64,000 nt of DNA. Source: Hymenobacter polaris. Lineage in GTDB: Bacteria; Bacteroidota; Bacteroidia; Cytophagales; Hymenobacteraceae. Location: NCBI RefSeq assembly GCF_012927305.1, contig NZ_JABBGH010000003.1:806001-870000 (forward strand), in the 5' to 3' direction. Both the position numbers and the translations under genes were made by a program. Below the pieces are notes generated by a model. It had not been told where the DNA came from, did not search any database, and saw only the letters and a program-made list of their open reading frames with translations. Below are positions 44,707-55,199 of the stretch, one piece after another. Each line of letters starts with the position of its first letter. Position 1 is the stretch's first letter.

Positions 44707-45513
44707 CTAGGCCACCTCGTCCTCAGCGGTTTCGGGGTTAGCCTCCACGCTGTTCTTCTCCACGATTTCGCGGGCCAGGTTGAGGTAGCTGACGGCGCCC
44801 TTGCTTTCGGCGTCGTGCAGGATGACGGGGATGCCAAAGCTCGGCGACTCCGAGAGCTTGACGTTGCGCGGGATGATGGTGTCGAAGACGAGCTGTTGAA
44901 AGTGCATCTGCACTTCCTCTACCACCTGGTTCGAGAGGCGCAGGCGCACGTCGTACATCGTGAGCAGGATGCCCTCGATGTCGAGGTCGGTGTTGAGGCG
45001 GCTTTGGATTATCTTGATGGTATTGAGAAGCTTGCCTAGGCCCTCCAGGGCGAAATACTCGCACTGCACCGGGATGATGACCGAGTTGGCCGCCGTTAGG
45101 GCGTTGACCGTGATGAGGCCTAGGGAGGGCGAGCAGTCGATGATGATGAAGTCGTACTCGGCGGCCAGCGGGCGCAGGGCGGCCTTCATCTTTTCCTCGC
45201 GGTTGGGCAGGTTTATCATCTCCACCTCGGCGCCCACTAGGTCGATGTGGGAGGGCATCAGGTCGAGGTGGGGCAGGATGTTGGTGGGTACGATAATGTC
45301 GTGGGGGTCAATGCCATCGACCATGCACTCGTACACGCTGTTCTCGATGTCCTTGGGGTCGAAGCCCACGCCCGAGGTGGCGTTGGCCTGGGGGTCGGCG
45401 TCCACGAGCAGCGTGCGGTAGTCGAGGGCCGCCAGCGAGGCAGCCAGGTTAATGGCCGAGGTGGTTTTGCCGACGCCGCCCTTCTGGTTGGCAACCGCGA
45501 TGATTTTACCCAT
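44707..45513 (-). CDS. parA: ParA/Soj chromosome-partitioning ATPase
   Basis: 268 residues. The deviant Walker A motif KGGVGKTTSAINLAA is at about residues 11-25. Walker A' is RTLLVDADPQANATSGVG and Walker B is YDFIIIDCSPSLGLITVNAL. These are diagnostic of ParA/MinD ATPases. It works with ParB at parS sites to move replicated origins. The start at 45513 (MGKIIAVANQKGG) is clear because the Walker motif follows at the normal distance; 22 upstream codons are in frame but not conserved. The tail (EANPETAEDEVA) is acidic. The TAG stop is part of a CCTAGG site. Confidence 0.96.
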   Translation of the reverse strand: MGKIIAVANQKGGVGKTTSAINLAASLAALDYRTLLVDADPQANATSGVGFDPKDIENSVYECMVDGIDPHDIIVPTNILPHLDLMPSHIDLVGAEVEMINLPNREEKMKAALRPLAAEYDFIIIDCSPSLGLITVNALTAANSVIIPVQCEYFALEGLGKLLNTIKIIQSRLNTDLDIEGILLTMYDVRLRLSNQVVEEVQMHFQQLVFDTIIPRNVKLSESPSFGIPVILHDAESKGAVSYLNLAREIVEKNSVEANPETAEDEVA

Positions 45514-45670
45514 AACAACAAATCGATAAGACAGGAATACGTGCCGGTGCTTAAACGTAGCGCCGGTGGCCCCCGGCATACTTTAACTTACAAAATAAGG
45601 CTAAAAAAAATGGATTCGCCAAGCCGGTTAATAAGGGCCCGCTAGAAAGCGCGACCTTGGGCGTTATATG

Positions 45671-45778
45671 AAAGCACGTCATGCTGCGCTTGCCGAAGCA
45701 TCTCTCCCGCGCAGTTGGGTTTACTAACCCTAGGGACGCAGTAGAGATACTTCGGCAAGCGCAGCATGACGTGCTTTT
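45671..45778. repeat. Dispersed long hairpin, copy D (after the UPF0173 gene)
   Basis: Arms of about 38 bp start AAAGCACGTCATGCTGCGC and end with the complement and TTTT. The loop carries a CCCTAGGG octamer. It begins 23 bp past the stop of the gene at 45801-46481. Confidence 0.92.
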
Positions 45779-45800
45779 GGGCGTTGACTACCCTAGGGCC

Positions 45801-46481
45801 TTACAGTTCCACCGTTTCGCCAATGCGCAGCAGGCGCAGGTTTTTGCCGGCGGCCTGGGCTTCGGCCTGGGCAGCGGCGTGGTCGATGACCAGCGGCGGG
45901 AAGGTATCGTAGTGCATGCCAATGAGTTCGGTGGCGCCTACCCAGTCGGCGGCCACCAGGGCATCGCTGATGCCCATGGTGTAGTGGTCGCCGATGGGCA
46001 GCAGGGCGAAGTCGAGCTGGTGGCGCTCCTTGATGAGCTTGAGGTCGTAGGTGAGGGCGGTGTCGCCGGCGAAGTAGAAGGTTTTGCCTTCTTTGGTTTT
46101 GATGACGAAGCCCATGGCCACGCCGCCGTAGGTGCCGTCGGGCAGCGACGAGCTGTGGGCGGCGGCTACGCAGTGCACCGTGCCGAAGGGCAGCTCGACC
46201 TTGCCACCGAGGTTGGCCCCGATGCCGTCAAAGCCCTTGGCGCCGTAGTAGCCCGCGATTTCGGCAATAGCCAGGAATTTGGCGCCGGTGCGGGTGGCAA
46301 TGCTTTCAAAGTCGCCCACGTGGTCGCCGTGGCCGTGCGAGAGCAGGATAAAATCAGCCTCAATGGCATTGACATTAACGTCTTTGGCCAGCGGATTGCC
46401 GCTGATGAATGGGTCGAACAGCACGCGCACGCCGTCGATGGTGGCTAGAAAGCAGGAGTGGCCGAAATAGGTAAGCTGCAT
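45801..46481 (-). CDS. UPF0173 metal-dependent hydrolase (beta-lactamase fold)
   Basis: 226 residues of the metallo-beta-lactamase fold. The metal-binding motif is LLSHGHGDHVGDFESIA, with further ligands in VAAAHSSSLPDGTYGG, YFAGDTALTYDLKLI and IGMHYDTFPPL. This is the UPF0173 group (YtkL-like), predicted hydrolases with no proven substrate. It begins MQLTYFGHSCFLATIDGVRV, the usual N-terminus, so the start is secure. It is a single gene followed by a dispersed hairpin. Confidence 0.93.
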   Translation of the reverse strand: MQLTYFGHSCFLATIDGVRVLFDPFISGNPLAKDVNVNAIEADFILLSHGHGDHVGDFESIATRTGAKFLAIAEIAGYYGAKGFDGIGANLGGKVELPFGTVHCVAAAHSSSLPDGTYGGVAMGFVIKTKEGKTFYFAGDTALTYDLKLIKERHQLDFALLPIGDHYTMGISDALVAADWVGATELIGMHYDTFPPLVIDHAAAQAEAQAAGKNLRLLRIGETVEL

Positions 46482-46555
46482 GGGGAAGAATGGGCGAATG
46501 TGGAAATGAGAAAATGTAGAACGAGCGCCGCCGGCCCAGGGGTGCGCGCAGCCGT

Positions 46556-46563
46556 TACTTTTG
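46556..46563 (+). promoter_or_regulatory. -7 promoter element (TACTTTTG) of the peptide-binding lipoprotein gene
   Basis: An exact match to TAnnTTTG, ending 19 bp before the ATG at 46583. This predicts a leader of about 15 nt. The -33 element is not clear. Confidence 0.55.
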
Positions 46564-46582
46564 CAACCACTACCCCAAACGG

Positions 46583-48385
46583 ATGTTTCTACACGGATTG
46601 CGCTTTCGCCTGCTTGCCGCGCTGCTGGGGGCCCTAGGGGGGGCCGGGCTGCTGGCCGGCTGCCAGGGCGGTGGCCTCTCGGCGGCCGACGAGCGCCGCG
46701 TATTTCGCTACAACCAGCCCGAGGCGCTCACCTCGCTCGACCCCGCCTTTGCCCGCAACCAAGCCAATAGCTGGGCCGTGGCGCAGCTCTACAACGGCCT
46801 GCTGGAGCTGGACTCCACGCTGCAACCCGCGCCGGCCCTGGCCCGCCGCTACCAGATTTCACCCGATGGGCTAACGTACACGTTTTGGTTGCGCAAGAGG
46901 GTGTTATTTCACCGAGATACTATCGTCTTTAAAAAGTCGGAAAAGCAATTGGCGCGAGAGGATAGCACAGACGCAGAAGATGAAGCCAGGTTTCACGGAA
47001 AACCAGTGGATTACAAAGTCCGAGAAGCTATACGCATCGGACAACCTTTCACCCGCGACGTCACCGCCGCCGATTTCGTGTACAGCTTCAAGCGCCTACT
47101 CGATGCCAAAACGGCCTCGCCGGGCGGCTGGATATTTCGAGGCAAGGTGCTGGAAGACAAGCAGGGTAACCCCAGCGACACCTGCTTCGTGGCGGTGAAC
47201 GACTCGACGCTGCGCATTCACCTCAAGGCGCCGTTCATCCCGTTTCTGGGCATCCTGACGATGCCCTACGCCTACGTGGTGCCACACGAGGCGGTGGAGA
47301 AGTACGGCAAGGACTTTCGGGAGCATCCGGTGGGCACCGGGCCATTCCAGTTCAAGCTCTGGGACGAGGGCAACGTGCTGCTGTACAAGCGTAACAACTA
47401 CTACTGGCGCCGCGACTCTAAGGACCAGCTGCTGCCCTACCTCGACGCCGTGGCCATCAGCTTCATCGCCGACCGCAAGACCGAGTTTCTTACGTTTCTG
47501 CAAGGCAAGCTGGATTTTCTGAGTGGTATCCGCGAAGGCTCGCGCGACCTTATCCTCAACCCTGACGGTTCGGTGCGGGCCGATTTCAAAGGGCGCTTTC
47601 AGGTGCAAAAGGCACCGTATCTCAACACTGAGTACCTGGGGTTTCAGCTGGATAGCACCAACCTGACGGGCGCGCAGGCCACCCAGGGCCGCGCCCTGCG
47701 CGATGCGCGGGTGCGCCAGGCCCTCAACTACGCCCTCAACAAGCCCGAACTGGTGGCCTACGTGCTTAGCCACGTGGGACGGCCCGGCAAATCGGGCTTC
47801 GTGCCGGCGGCGCTGCCCTCGTTTTCGGCAACCCAGGTGCCCGGCTACACCTACCAGCCGCAGCGGGCGCGGGCGCTGCTGGCCGCGGCGGGCTACGGCC
47901 CCCGGCGGCCCTTGCAGTTGCGCCTGAGCACCGTGGCCGAGCGCAAAGCCGTGGCCGAGTACCTGCAAAAAAACTGGGCCGACGTGGGCATCCAGGTGCA
48001 AATTGACATCAACCAGTCGGCCGCCCAGCAGGAGCTGGTGGACAACGGGCGCACGGCGTTCTTCAGCAAGAGCTGGCTGGGCGACTACCCCGACGCCGAA
48101 AACTACCTAGCCCTGTTTTACTCGCCCAACTTCAGCCCCGCCGGCCCCGACAAAACGCACTACAAATCAGCGGAATATGACCAGCTGTACCAGCAGGCCA
48201 TTCGCGAGCAGCAGGGCCCTCGGCGCACGGCCCTCTACCAGCAGATGGACCGGCTGGTGGTGCGCGACGTGCCGGTTATCGCGTTGTACTACGACGAAAT
48301 CGTGCGCCTCACCCAAAACAACGTGCGGGGCCTCGGCACCAACCCCATGAACCAGCTGCTGCTGGAGCGCGTGCGCAAGCAGTAG
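46583..48385 (+). CDS. Extracellular solute-binding lipoprotein, peptide/oligopeptide type
   Basis: 600 residues. A lipoprotein signal (FRLLAALLGALGG, then AGLLAGC) precedes an SBP_bac_5 domain. That domain has EALTSLDPAFARNQANSWAV near the N-terminus, DFVYSFKRLLDAKTASPGGW, PFQFKLWDEGNVLLYKRNNY and RQALNYALNKPELVAYVLSH. Such proteins bind peptides or similar solutes for an ABC importer. No permease or ATPase genes are adjacent, so the partners are elsewhere. An esterase gene follows 17 bp after the stop and may be in the same operon. Confidence 0.92.
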   Translation: MFLHGLRFRLLAALLGALGGAGLLAGCQGGGLSAADERRVFRYNQPEALTSLDPAFARNQANSWAVAQLYNGLLELDSTLQPAPALARRYQISPDGLTYTFWLRKRVLFHRDTIVFKKSEKQLAREDSTDAEDEARFHGKPVDYKVREAIRIGQPFTRDVTAADFVYSFKRLLDAKTASPGGWIFRGKVLEDKQGNPSDTCFVAVNDSTLRIHLKAPFIPFLGILTMPYAYVVPHEAVEKYGKDFREHPVGTGPFQFKLWDEGNVLLYKRNNYYWRRDSKDQLLPYLDAVAISFIADRKTEFLTFLQGKLDFLSGIREGSRDLILNPDGSVRADFKGRFQVQKAPYLNTEYLGFQLDSTNLTGAQATQGRALRDARVRQALNYALNKPELVAYVLSHVGRPGKSGFVPAALPSFSATQVPGYTYQPQRARALLAAAGYGPRRPLQLRLSTVAERKAVAEYLQKNWADVGIQVQIDINQSAAQQELVDNGRTAFFSKSWLGDYPDAENYLALFYSPNFSPAGPDKTHYKSAEYDQLYQQAIREQQGPRRTALYQQMDRLVVRDVPVIALYYDEIVRLTQNNVRGLGTNPMNQLLLERVRKQ

Positions 48386-48402
48386 CCGTCAAAAGAGTAG
48401 CT

Positions 48403-49224
48403 ATGGCAAACCCGAGCCTTTTATTAACGCTGCTGCTACTGGCCCTAGGGCAGCGCGCAACGGCCCAAGGCCCGCCCGTGCCAGCCGAGCCGCTCTGCAT
48501 CGGCCAGTCGTTTACCATCCAGTCGAAGGTGCTGGGCGAAACCCGGCGGCTCAACGTGTACTTGCCGGCGGGCTACGCCGCCTCGGCCACCCAGCGGCTG
48601 CCGGTGCTTTACATGCCCGACGGGGGCCTAGGGGAAGATTTTCTGCATATCGCGGGCCTGGTGCAGGTGCTGGTGGGCAACGGCTCGATGCGGCCCTTTA
48701 TCGTGGTGGGCATCGAGAATACCGCGCGGCGGCGCGACCTGACCGGGCCCACCACCCGCGCCGAGGACCGCAAAATTGCCCCCCGCGTGGGTGGCTCGGC
48801 CACGTTCCGGCAGTTTCTACGCCAGGAGTTGATGCCCGAGGTGCGCCGCCGCTACCGCACCACCCCCGAAACGGCCATCGTGGGCGAGTCGCTGGCGGGC
48901 CTGTTCGTGGTGGAAACGCTGCTGCTGGAGCCCGCGCTGTTCGATACTTACCTGGCTTTCGACCCAAGCATGTGGTGGAATGGCGGCCAGCTGGCGCAGG
49001 ATGCGCTGGCTCAGCTCCGGGCATACAGCGGCCCGCCCCGGCACGTGTACCTAGCTGCCAGCAGCCAGGGCGATACGGCCGCCACGCGCCTGCTGGCTCG
49101 CGACCTTAACCGCGCCGCCGCCCGTGGCTTTAGTGGCTATTATGAGTTGCTGCCGCAGGAAACGCACGCTACCATTTACCACCCGGCCGCCCTGGGGGCC
49201 TTTCGGCGCGCCTTCAAGCCCTAG
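48403..49224 (+). CDS. Secreted esterase of the esterase D / Fes-like family
   Basis: 273 residues. A signal peptide (MANPSLLLTLLLLALGQ) is followed by an alpha/beta hydrolase. LNVYLPAGYAASATQRLPVL is the lead-in strand and PVLYMPDGG the oxyanion region. The nucleophile elbow is AIVGESLAGLFVVETLL (GESLAG). The His is in PQETHATIYHPA. This group includes esterases of siderophore, acyl and sugar esters. It is 17 bp downstream of the solute-binding lipoprotein gene. The TAG stop lies inside a CCCTAGGG octamer. Confidence 0.88.
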   Translation: MANPSLLLTLLLLALGQRATAQGPPVPAEPLCIGQSFTIQSKVLGETRRLNVYLPAGYAASATQRLPVLYMPDGGLGEDFLHIAGLVQVLVGNGSMRPFIVVGIENTARRRDLTGPTTRAEDRKIAPRVGGSATFRQFLRQELMPEVRRRYRTTPETAIVGESLAGLFVVETLLLEPALFDTYLAFDPSMWWNGGQLAQDALAQLRAYSGPPRHVYLAASSQGDTAATRLLARDLNRAAARGFSGYYELLPQETHATIYHPAALGAFRRAFKP

Positions 49225-49229
49225 GGGCA

Positions 49230-49766
49230 CTATTTGTCCATATTCAGCCCGGCCAGCGGGTCGAGCCGGCCCTTGAGGTAGGCGATGTAGCCTTGCAGCG
49301 GCGCCGGAATATTGGCCTCGGCCAGCACGCGGTGGCGCTGCTGGCCCGGCAGGTACACCGTGATGATAGTACTTGGCAAATCCGACACGTTGCTAGTATA
49401 GCTGGGCGCCAGGCTGTTGAAATTGATGCGCCGGGCCTCGTCGAGCATGGCCGTAACAGTAGCGGGCGGCAGGCTGAGCGTGCGCTGGCCCGTCACGGGC
49501 ACGAAGCGGTCGCCGAAGTAACTCACCTGGCCGTTGCGGAAAATGGTGGCCGTGTAAGCGGGGCAGGTGCCGTAGCAAGGCGTGCGCTGAAACACCAGCA
49601 CCGTGTCGCCGGGCGCGGTATTGATGGGGATGGTTGACACCGTGCGCGGCTTCTGAAAAACCGGCGTGGCCGGGGTCGCCGAAGTCGCCGCGCCGGTAGT
49701 GGCCGCGTGCTGGGCGCAGGAAGACAGGGTGGCCGTAAGGGTCAGCAAATAGAGGGCAGCGCGCAT
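49230..49766 (-). CDS. DUF6438 lipoprotein
   Basis: 178 residues. A lipoprotein signal (ALYLLTLTATLSSC) is followed by a Thr/Ala linker and then the DUF6438 domain. The signature is VLVFQRTPCYGTCPAYTATI with two cysteines (TPCYGTCP), then FRNGQVSYFGDRFVPVTGQR. The family is of unknown function and is common in Bacteroidota envelopes. I place the start at the ATG at 49766 (MRAALYLLTL), where the signal begins; a longer frame upstream is Arg/Trp-rich and unlikely. It is tail-to-tail with the esterase (5 bp between stops). Confidence 0.8.
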   Translation of the reverse strand: MRAALYLLTLTATLSSCAQHAATTGAATSATPATPVFQKPRTVSTIPINTAPGDTVLVFQRTPCYGTCPAYTATIFRNGQVSYFGDRFVPVTGQRTLSLPPATVTAMLDEARRINFNSLAPSYTSNVSDLPSTIITVYLPGQQRHRVLAEANIPAPLQGYIAYLKGRLDPLAGLNMDK

Positions 49767-49904
49767 AAGCGTAAGCAAAAAGTAGACGGAATAGGCTGGC
49801 CACTTAAAAAAACCGTGCCATGTCCAGCGCCTTCTCATGCGGCCGGCCGCGGCCCCTCCGCGCCTAGCCGGCCACAAATGGCCCTAGGGCCCGTGCTAGG
49901 GGCC

Positions 49905-51011
49905 TTACCGCGCGGCCCCGTACAGCGCTTCCAGCAAGCCCTGGCGGGGCGTGTCGCCGGTCAGCTCCCAGAACATGATGCCGCCCAGGTGCTTGTCGCG
50001 CGCGTATTTGGTTTTCAGCTGGATGGATTTTTTGTCGTCGAAGGTGGCGAGCTCCTGGCGGCGCGGGTTGTAGGCGTAGGGCGCCTGCGCCACGTTGTCC
50101 CAGTAGGTGGTGAAGCCCCGCGCCGGCGACAGGCTATCGGCGAAGTACTTGTAGTCGAAAGCTTTCTTAAACTTGCCGGGCTGGTACAGGCCCTGGTTGG
50201 TGGCCGGCACGCCGCCAAAAATGCGCGCGTAAAAGGCCGCGCCAATCACAATCTTGCCCGGCGCCACGCCCACCGAGTCGAGGTAGTGCACGCCATCATC
50301 CACCGAAGCGCGCTGGCGCGGGGTGGAGTAGAGCGGCGTGTGGTGGCCGGTGACGGTGCTGTAGCCGTTCACCAGGTCGTAGCTCATCAAATTCACGCGG
50401 TCGACCAGCGGCATTACGGCCGCCCAATCCACCGAGTTTTGCAGGTACTCGCGGTAGCCGCCGGCGGCGAAGCTTATCTCGTATTTGGGCCCTAGGGCAG
50501 CGCGCAGCCTCTGGATGAGCAGGGTGAAATTGTGGCGGTCCTCGGGCGTGTAGCGGTGGCCGGGCGGGCCCGGAATGGCCGGGTACTCCCAGTCCAGGTC
50601 GATGCCGTCGGTGTGGGAGGCGGCCAGCACCTGCTTCACCGACGCCACGAACTCGGCGCGGCCCGGCGCGGTCGAAAACACCTGCGAGCAGGTTTCGCAG
50701 CCGCCCCAGCCGCCCAGCGACAGCATCACCTTTAGCTTGGGATTCTGCGCCTTAAGGGCCACCAGGGCCGCTACCGTGGCCTCCGACTGGGGCTTGTCGA
50801 AGGTGAACGCGTTGCCCCTGAGGTGCAGAAAGCTATAGATGATGTGCGTCAGCCCCTGGGTCTGGTATTGCTTAAAGGTGGTAGGGTCGCCGGCGTAGTA
50901 GGCAATAACGGCCATGCCGGGCCTAGGGGCCGCTGGTGGATTACTGGCGGTAAGGAAAGCGGCGCCTGTAGCCGCAACCAGCAGCAGGGCCGAGCGAAGA
51001 ACGTTTCTCAT
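49905..51011 (-). CDS. Glycoside hydrolase family 18 chitinase-like enzyme
   Basis: 368 residues. A signal peptide (ALLLVAATGAAFLTAS) precedes a GH18 TIM barrel. HIIYSFLHLRG is strand 2 and KVMLSLGGWGGCETCSQVF is strand 3. The catalytic motif DGIDLDWEYP (DxxDxDxE) holds the acid/base Glu. NLMSYDLVNGY and FYARIFGG follow, and the C-terminus has the conserved GGIMFWELTGD. It should hydrolyse chitin or related beta-1,4-GlcNAc chains. It is secreted but has no binding module and no T9SS tail, so it is probably periplasmic or Sec-exported only. It is a single gene. Confidence 0.95.
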   Translation of the reverse strand: MRNVLRSALLLVAATGAAFLTASNPPAAPRPGMAVIAYYAGDPTTFKQYQTQGLTHIIYSFLHLRGNAFTFDKPQSEATVAALVALKAQNPKLKVMLSLGGWGGCETCSQVFSTAPGRAEFVASVKQVLAASHTDGIDLDWEYPAIPGPPGHRYTPEDRHNFTLLIQRLRAALGPKYEISFAAGGYREYLQNSVDWAAVMPLVDRVNLMSYDLVNGYSTVTGHHTPLYSTPRQRASVDDGVHYLDSVGVAPGKIVIGAAFYARIFGGVPATNQGLYQPGKFKKAFDYKYFADSLSPARGFTTYWDNVAQAPYAYNPRRQELATFDDKKSIQLKTKYARDKHLGGIMFWELTGDTPRQGLLEALYGAAR

Positions 51012-51053
51012 GGGGAAGGCGGCAACGTGGGAAGGCAGTAAAGATGGGCAAAA

Positions 51054-51145
51054 AAAAGCACGTCATGCTGAGCTTGCCGAAGCATCTCTACCACGCCGTA
51101 TCGTGCAGTAGAGATGCTTCGGCAAGCTCAGCATGACGTGCTTTT
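51054..51145. repeat. Dispersed long hairpin, copy E (after yidC)
   Basis: A 92-bp inverted repeat with arms of about 38 bp, starting AAAAGCACGTCATGCTGAGC and ending with the complement and TTTT. It begins 26 bp past the yidC stop codon. The arms are almost perfectly complementary. Confidence 0.93.
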
Positions 51146-51170
51146 AATGTCTGCCAGGGCCCTAGGGACC

Positions 51171-52961
51171 TTAGGCCTTGCCGGGGCTCTTGCGGGCCTG
51201 GGCCTCACGCTCCTGCGCCGACTTCATGGCCTCGGCCAGGCGGGCCTGAAAGCCGCTAGGCTTCTTGCCTTTGTTCTTCACCTTATTGGCATCGAGCTGG
51301 GCCCGAATCTTGGTGTCGTCCACAAACGAGCGAGTTAGCGCTTGCTGCCCTAGGGTCACTACGTTGGAAACCAAGTAGTACCAGGTAAGGCCGGCGGCGA
51401 AGCTGTTGAGCACGAAGAAGAAAATCAGCGGCATGAGGTAGCTGTAGAACTTCATCGGGCCTTGCATGGCGGCCGGGTTCATCTGGTTGCTCTGGTAGGT
51501 CATGAAGAGCGTCGAAATCGTCATTAGCACCGTGAAAATGCTGATGTGCGCCCCCAGGAAGGGCAGCGTAAAGGGCAGCTTAATGACGTTGTCGTAGGTG
51601 CTCAGGTCGGTAGCCCACAGAAACGGCTCTTGGCGCAGCTCAATCGCGTTGGGGAAGAACTGGAACATAGCGAACAGAATCGGCAGCGTGAGCAGTTGCG
51701 GCACGCACCCGCTGAGCTGCGACACCCCAAACTCCTGGTAGAGCTTCATGGTCTCCTGCTGGGTCTTCATCTGGTCGTCGCCGTGCTTCGCCTTGATGGC
51801 GTCAATCTCGGGCTTGAGCACCTTCATGCGGGCCTGGCTCTCATAGCTCTTATAGGTGAGCGGCCAGGTAACCAGCTTGATAAGCACCACCAGCAGCAGG
51901 ATAATCACGCCGTAGTTGCTGATGTACTGCTGCAAAAAGTTGAACACCGGAATGATAACGAATCGGTTGACCCACCGGAACAAGCCCCAGCCCAAGTACA
52001 CGTTGCGGTCGAAGTCGGGCGCTACGCTTTTGAGCAGGTTAAACTGGTTGGGCCCGAAGAAGTAGCGGTAGTTGCCCCCGGCGGCGCTCGTCACGTCGGC
52101 CACCGGCAGGCCCAGCTGGGTGCTCAGGCCCTTGATGAAGGTGCTGTCGGTCAGGTTCACATCGGCGTTGAACTGGCCGCTAGTGAAGGGCTGCGAGTCG
52201 GCCACGATGCCGGCCACGAAGAAGTCGTGCTTGTCGGCCACCCAGGTTAGGGGCTCGGCCACCTTGCTTTCCTCGGGCTTCTCGCTGGTTTCGGCCAGGT
52301 TGTTCTGGGTGCCGCCGGCCGAGTAGTGGTTGATGGTGGTGTGGTTGCGGTTTTGCTTGATGTCCTGCTCGGTCTGGCGCACGTTGTCGCGGAACGACCA
52401 TTGCAGCGGCTCCTGGGCCACCTGCACGCCGGCCAGCTTCAGGTTGTATTTCACCTCGTAGCCGGTTTTGGGCAGCACGTAGGTTTGCGTGATGGTGCCG
52501 CCGCCCACCGGAGCCGTAAAGGCCAACTGCTGGCCGCCGTCGGCTGTGGGCTGCGGCCCGGCCGTCTGGAAGTTGAGAGCCGCGAAGTCCACCGTCTGCC
52601 CATTTAGGGTGCGAAACTTGGTGTCGTAGCGGGCGCTTTGCTCATCGAGCAAGAAAAGCGGCTTGCCAAAAAACGTTTTGTACTGGCTGAGCAGCACTGA
52701 GGCCACGCGCCCGCCTTGGGTCGAGAAGTCGATGGTCAGTTCGGGGTTTTTGAGCGTGATGCGCTGCACCGGCCCCGCGGCCGAGTCGAGCTGGGGCGCG
52801 GTGGGCAGGGCCGCCGGGGCGGCGGCCGGCGCCGTTTGGGCGGCCGTGGTAGCGGCGGGCGTTTTTCCCTTTTCCGGCTCGGCTTTGGGCGAGAAGAAAA
52901 ACAGGTAAATCAGCAGCAGGGCCGATATCAGGAACAGGCCAGTTGCTTGGTTGCGGTCCAT
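51171..52961 (-). CDS. yidC: Membrane protein insertase YidC
   Basis: 596 residues. An N-terminal membrane anchor (LFLISALLLIYLFFF) is followed by a large periplasmic domain (about 40-340, with ITLKNPELTIDFSTQGGRVA). The C-terminal insertase core reads NYGVIILLLVVLIKLVTWPL, then CVPQLLTLPILFAMFQFFPN and FVLNSFAAGLTWYYLVSNVV. It inserts inner-membrane proteins alone or with SecYEG. It has its own promoter element and is not in the rnpA-rpmH cluster typical of Proteobacteria. It stands directly next to pyrG, which is common in this phylum. Confidence 0.97.
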   Translation of the reverse strand: MDRNQATGLFLISALLLIYLFFFSPKAEPEKGKTPAATTAAQTAPAAAPAALPTAPQLDSAAGPVQRITLKNPELTIDFSTQGGRVASVLLSQYKTFFGKPLFLLDEQSARYDTKFRTLNGQTVDFAALNFQTAGPQPTADGGQQLAFTAPVGGGTITQTYVLPKTGYEVKYNLKLAGVQVAQEPLQWSFRDNVRQTEQDIKQNRNHTTINHYSAGGTQNNLAETSEKPEESKVAEPLTWVADKHDFFVAGIVADSQPFTSGQFNADVNLTDSTFIKGLSTQLGLPVADVTSAAGGNYRYFFGPNQFNLLKSVAPDFDRNVYLGWGLFRWVNRFVIIPVFNFLQQYISNYGVIILLLVVLIKLVTWPLTYKSYESQARMKVLKPEIDAIKAKHGDDQMKTQQETMKLYQEFGVSQLSGCVPQLLTLPILFAMFQFFPNAIELRQEPFLWATDLSTYDNVIKLPFTLPFLGAHISIFTVLMTISTLFMTYQSNQMNPAAMQGPMKFYSYLMPLIFFFVLNSFAAGLTWYYLVSNVVTLGQQALTRSFVDDTKIRAQLDANKVKNKGKKPSGFQARLAEAMKSAQEREAQARKSPGKA

Positions 52962-52988
52962 TTAGTCTAAGGAAAATTTTTCGAACCG

Positions 52989-52996
52989 CAAAGGTA
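52989..52996 (-). promoter_or_regulatory. -7 promoter element of yidC (TACCTTTG)
   Basis: TACCTTTG on the minus strand is an exact TAnnTTTG match that ends 28 bp before the yidC ATG. The same octamer precedes rpsA. Confidence 0.65.
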
Positions 52997-53102
52997 CGGT
53001 TTCTTTTAGCTGTTAGTAGGAAGCTGTTAGCGGGGGCCTGTTGGCCTTTAGCCGTTCGTTATGAGCTTTTGGGTTGTATTGATTACAGGCCGCCGCAAAA
53101 AA

Positions 53103-53216
53103 AGGACGTCATGCCCATCTGGCGTCCGCACAGCCGGAGCATCTCTCCCGAACGCTACCCTAGGGGCACGGGAGAGATGCTTCGACTGTGCGGACGCCAG
53201 ATGGGCATGACGTCCT
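53103..53216. repeat. Dispersed long hairpin, copy F (variant, after pyrG)
   Basis: A 114-bp inverted repeat. The outer GGACGTCATGC and inner GCATCTCTCCCG match the other copies, but the middle of both arms (CCATCTGGCGTCCGCACAG) is quite different and still pairs. The loop contains CCCTAGGG. It begins 44 bp past the pyrG stop codon. Confidence 0.9.
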
Positions 53217-53259
53217 GATGAGAAGCTTACTTTAAGCTAATAACCAACAGCGCAAAAAA

Positions 53260-54909
<1,650 letters not shown>

Positions 54910-54918
54910 GACGGGGGC

Positions 54919-54926
54919 CAAAGTTA
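54919..54926 (-). promoter_or_regulatory. -7 promoter element of pyrG (TAACTTTG)
   Basis: An exact TAnnTTTG match on the minus strand that ends 9 bp before the pyrG ATG. The transcript should have a leader of only about 3-6 nt. Confidence 0.6.
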
Positions 54927-55199
54927 CGCCCTAGTGGGTGGCCGGCCGCCAACCCGCCGCCAAAGCCCCGGCCCCGGCGGCTGGCTGGCGAGCGGCGAGG
55001 GCAGGTGTGGGCGCCTGGCCGGCGCAGAACCGGCAGCCGGGTGCACGAAGCGAAAGCAGTAGCCAGCCTGCGTAAAGCAGCGTGGCAGCCGGGTTGGGCG
55101 CCGCCACGCCCGGAGAGGTACTTTCGGGCCTGTTTGCGTCGTTTGGGGCCCTAGGGTCCTCAGGCGCTGGCAAGCGCAAAAACAACTTTGAATAAGCCT

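Noticed and set aside
47096..48001. 301-codon minus-strand frame opposite the peptide-binding lipoprotein gene
   Set aside because: Antisense to a clear SBP_bac_5 gene; no motif.
54910..54921. TTG start of pyrG at 54921
   Set aside because: It overlaps the TAACTTTG promoter element, and the ATG at 54909 is at the normal distance from the conserved KYIFVTGG.
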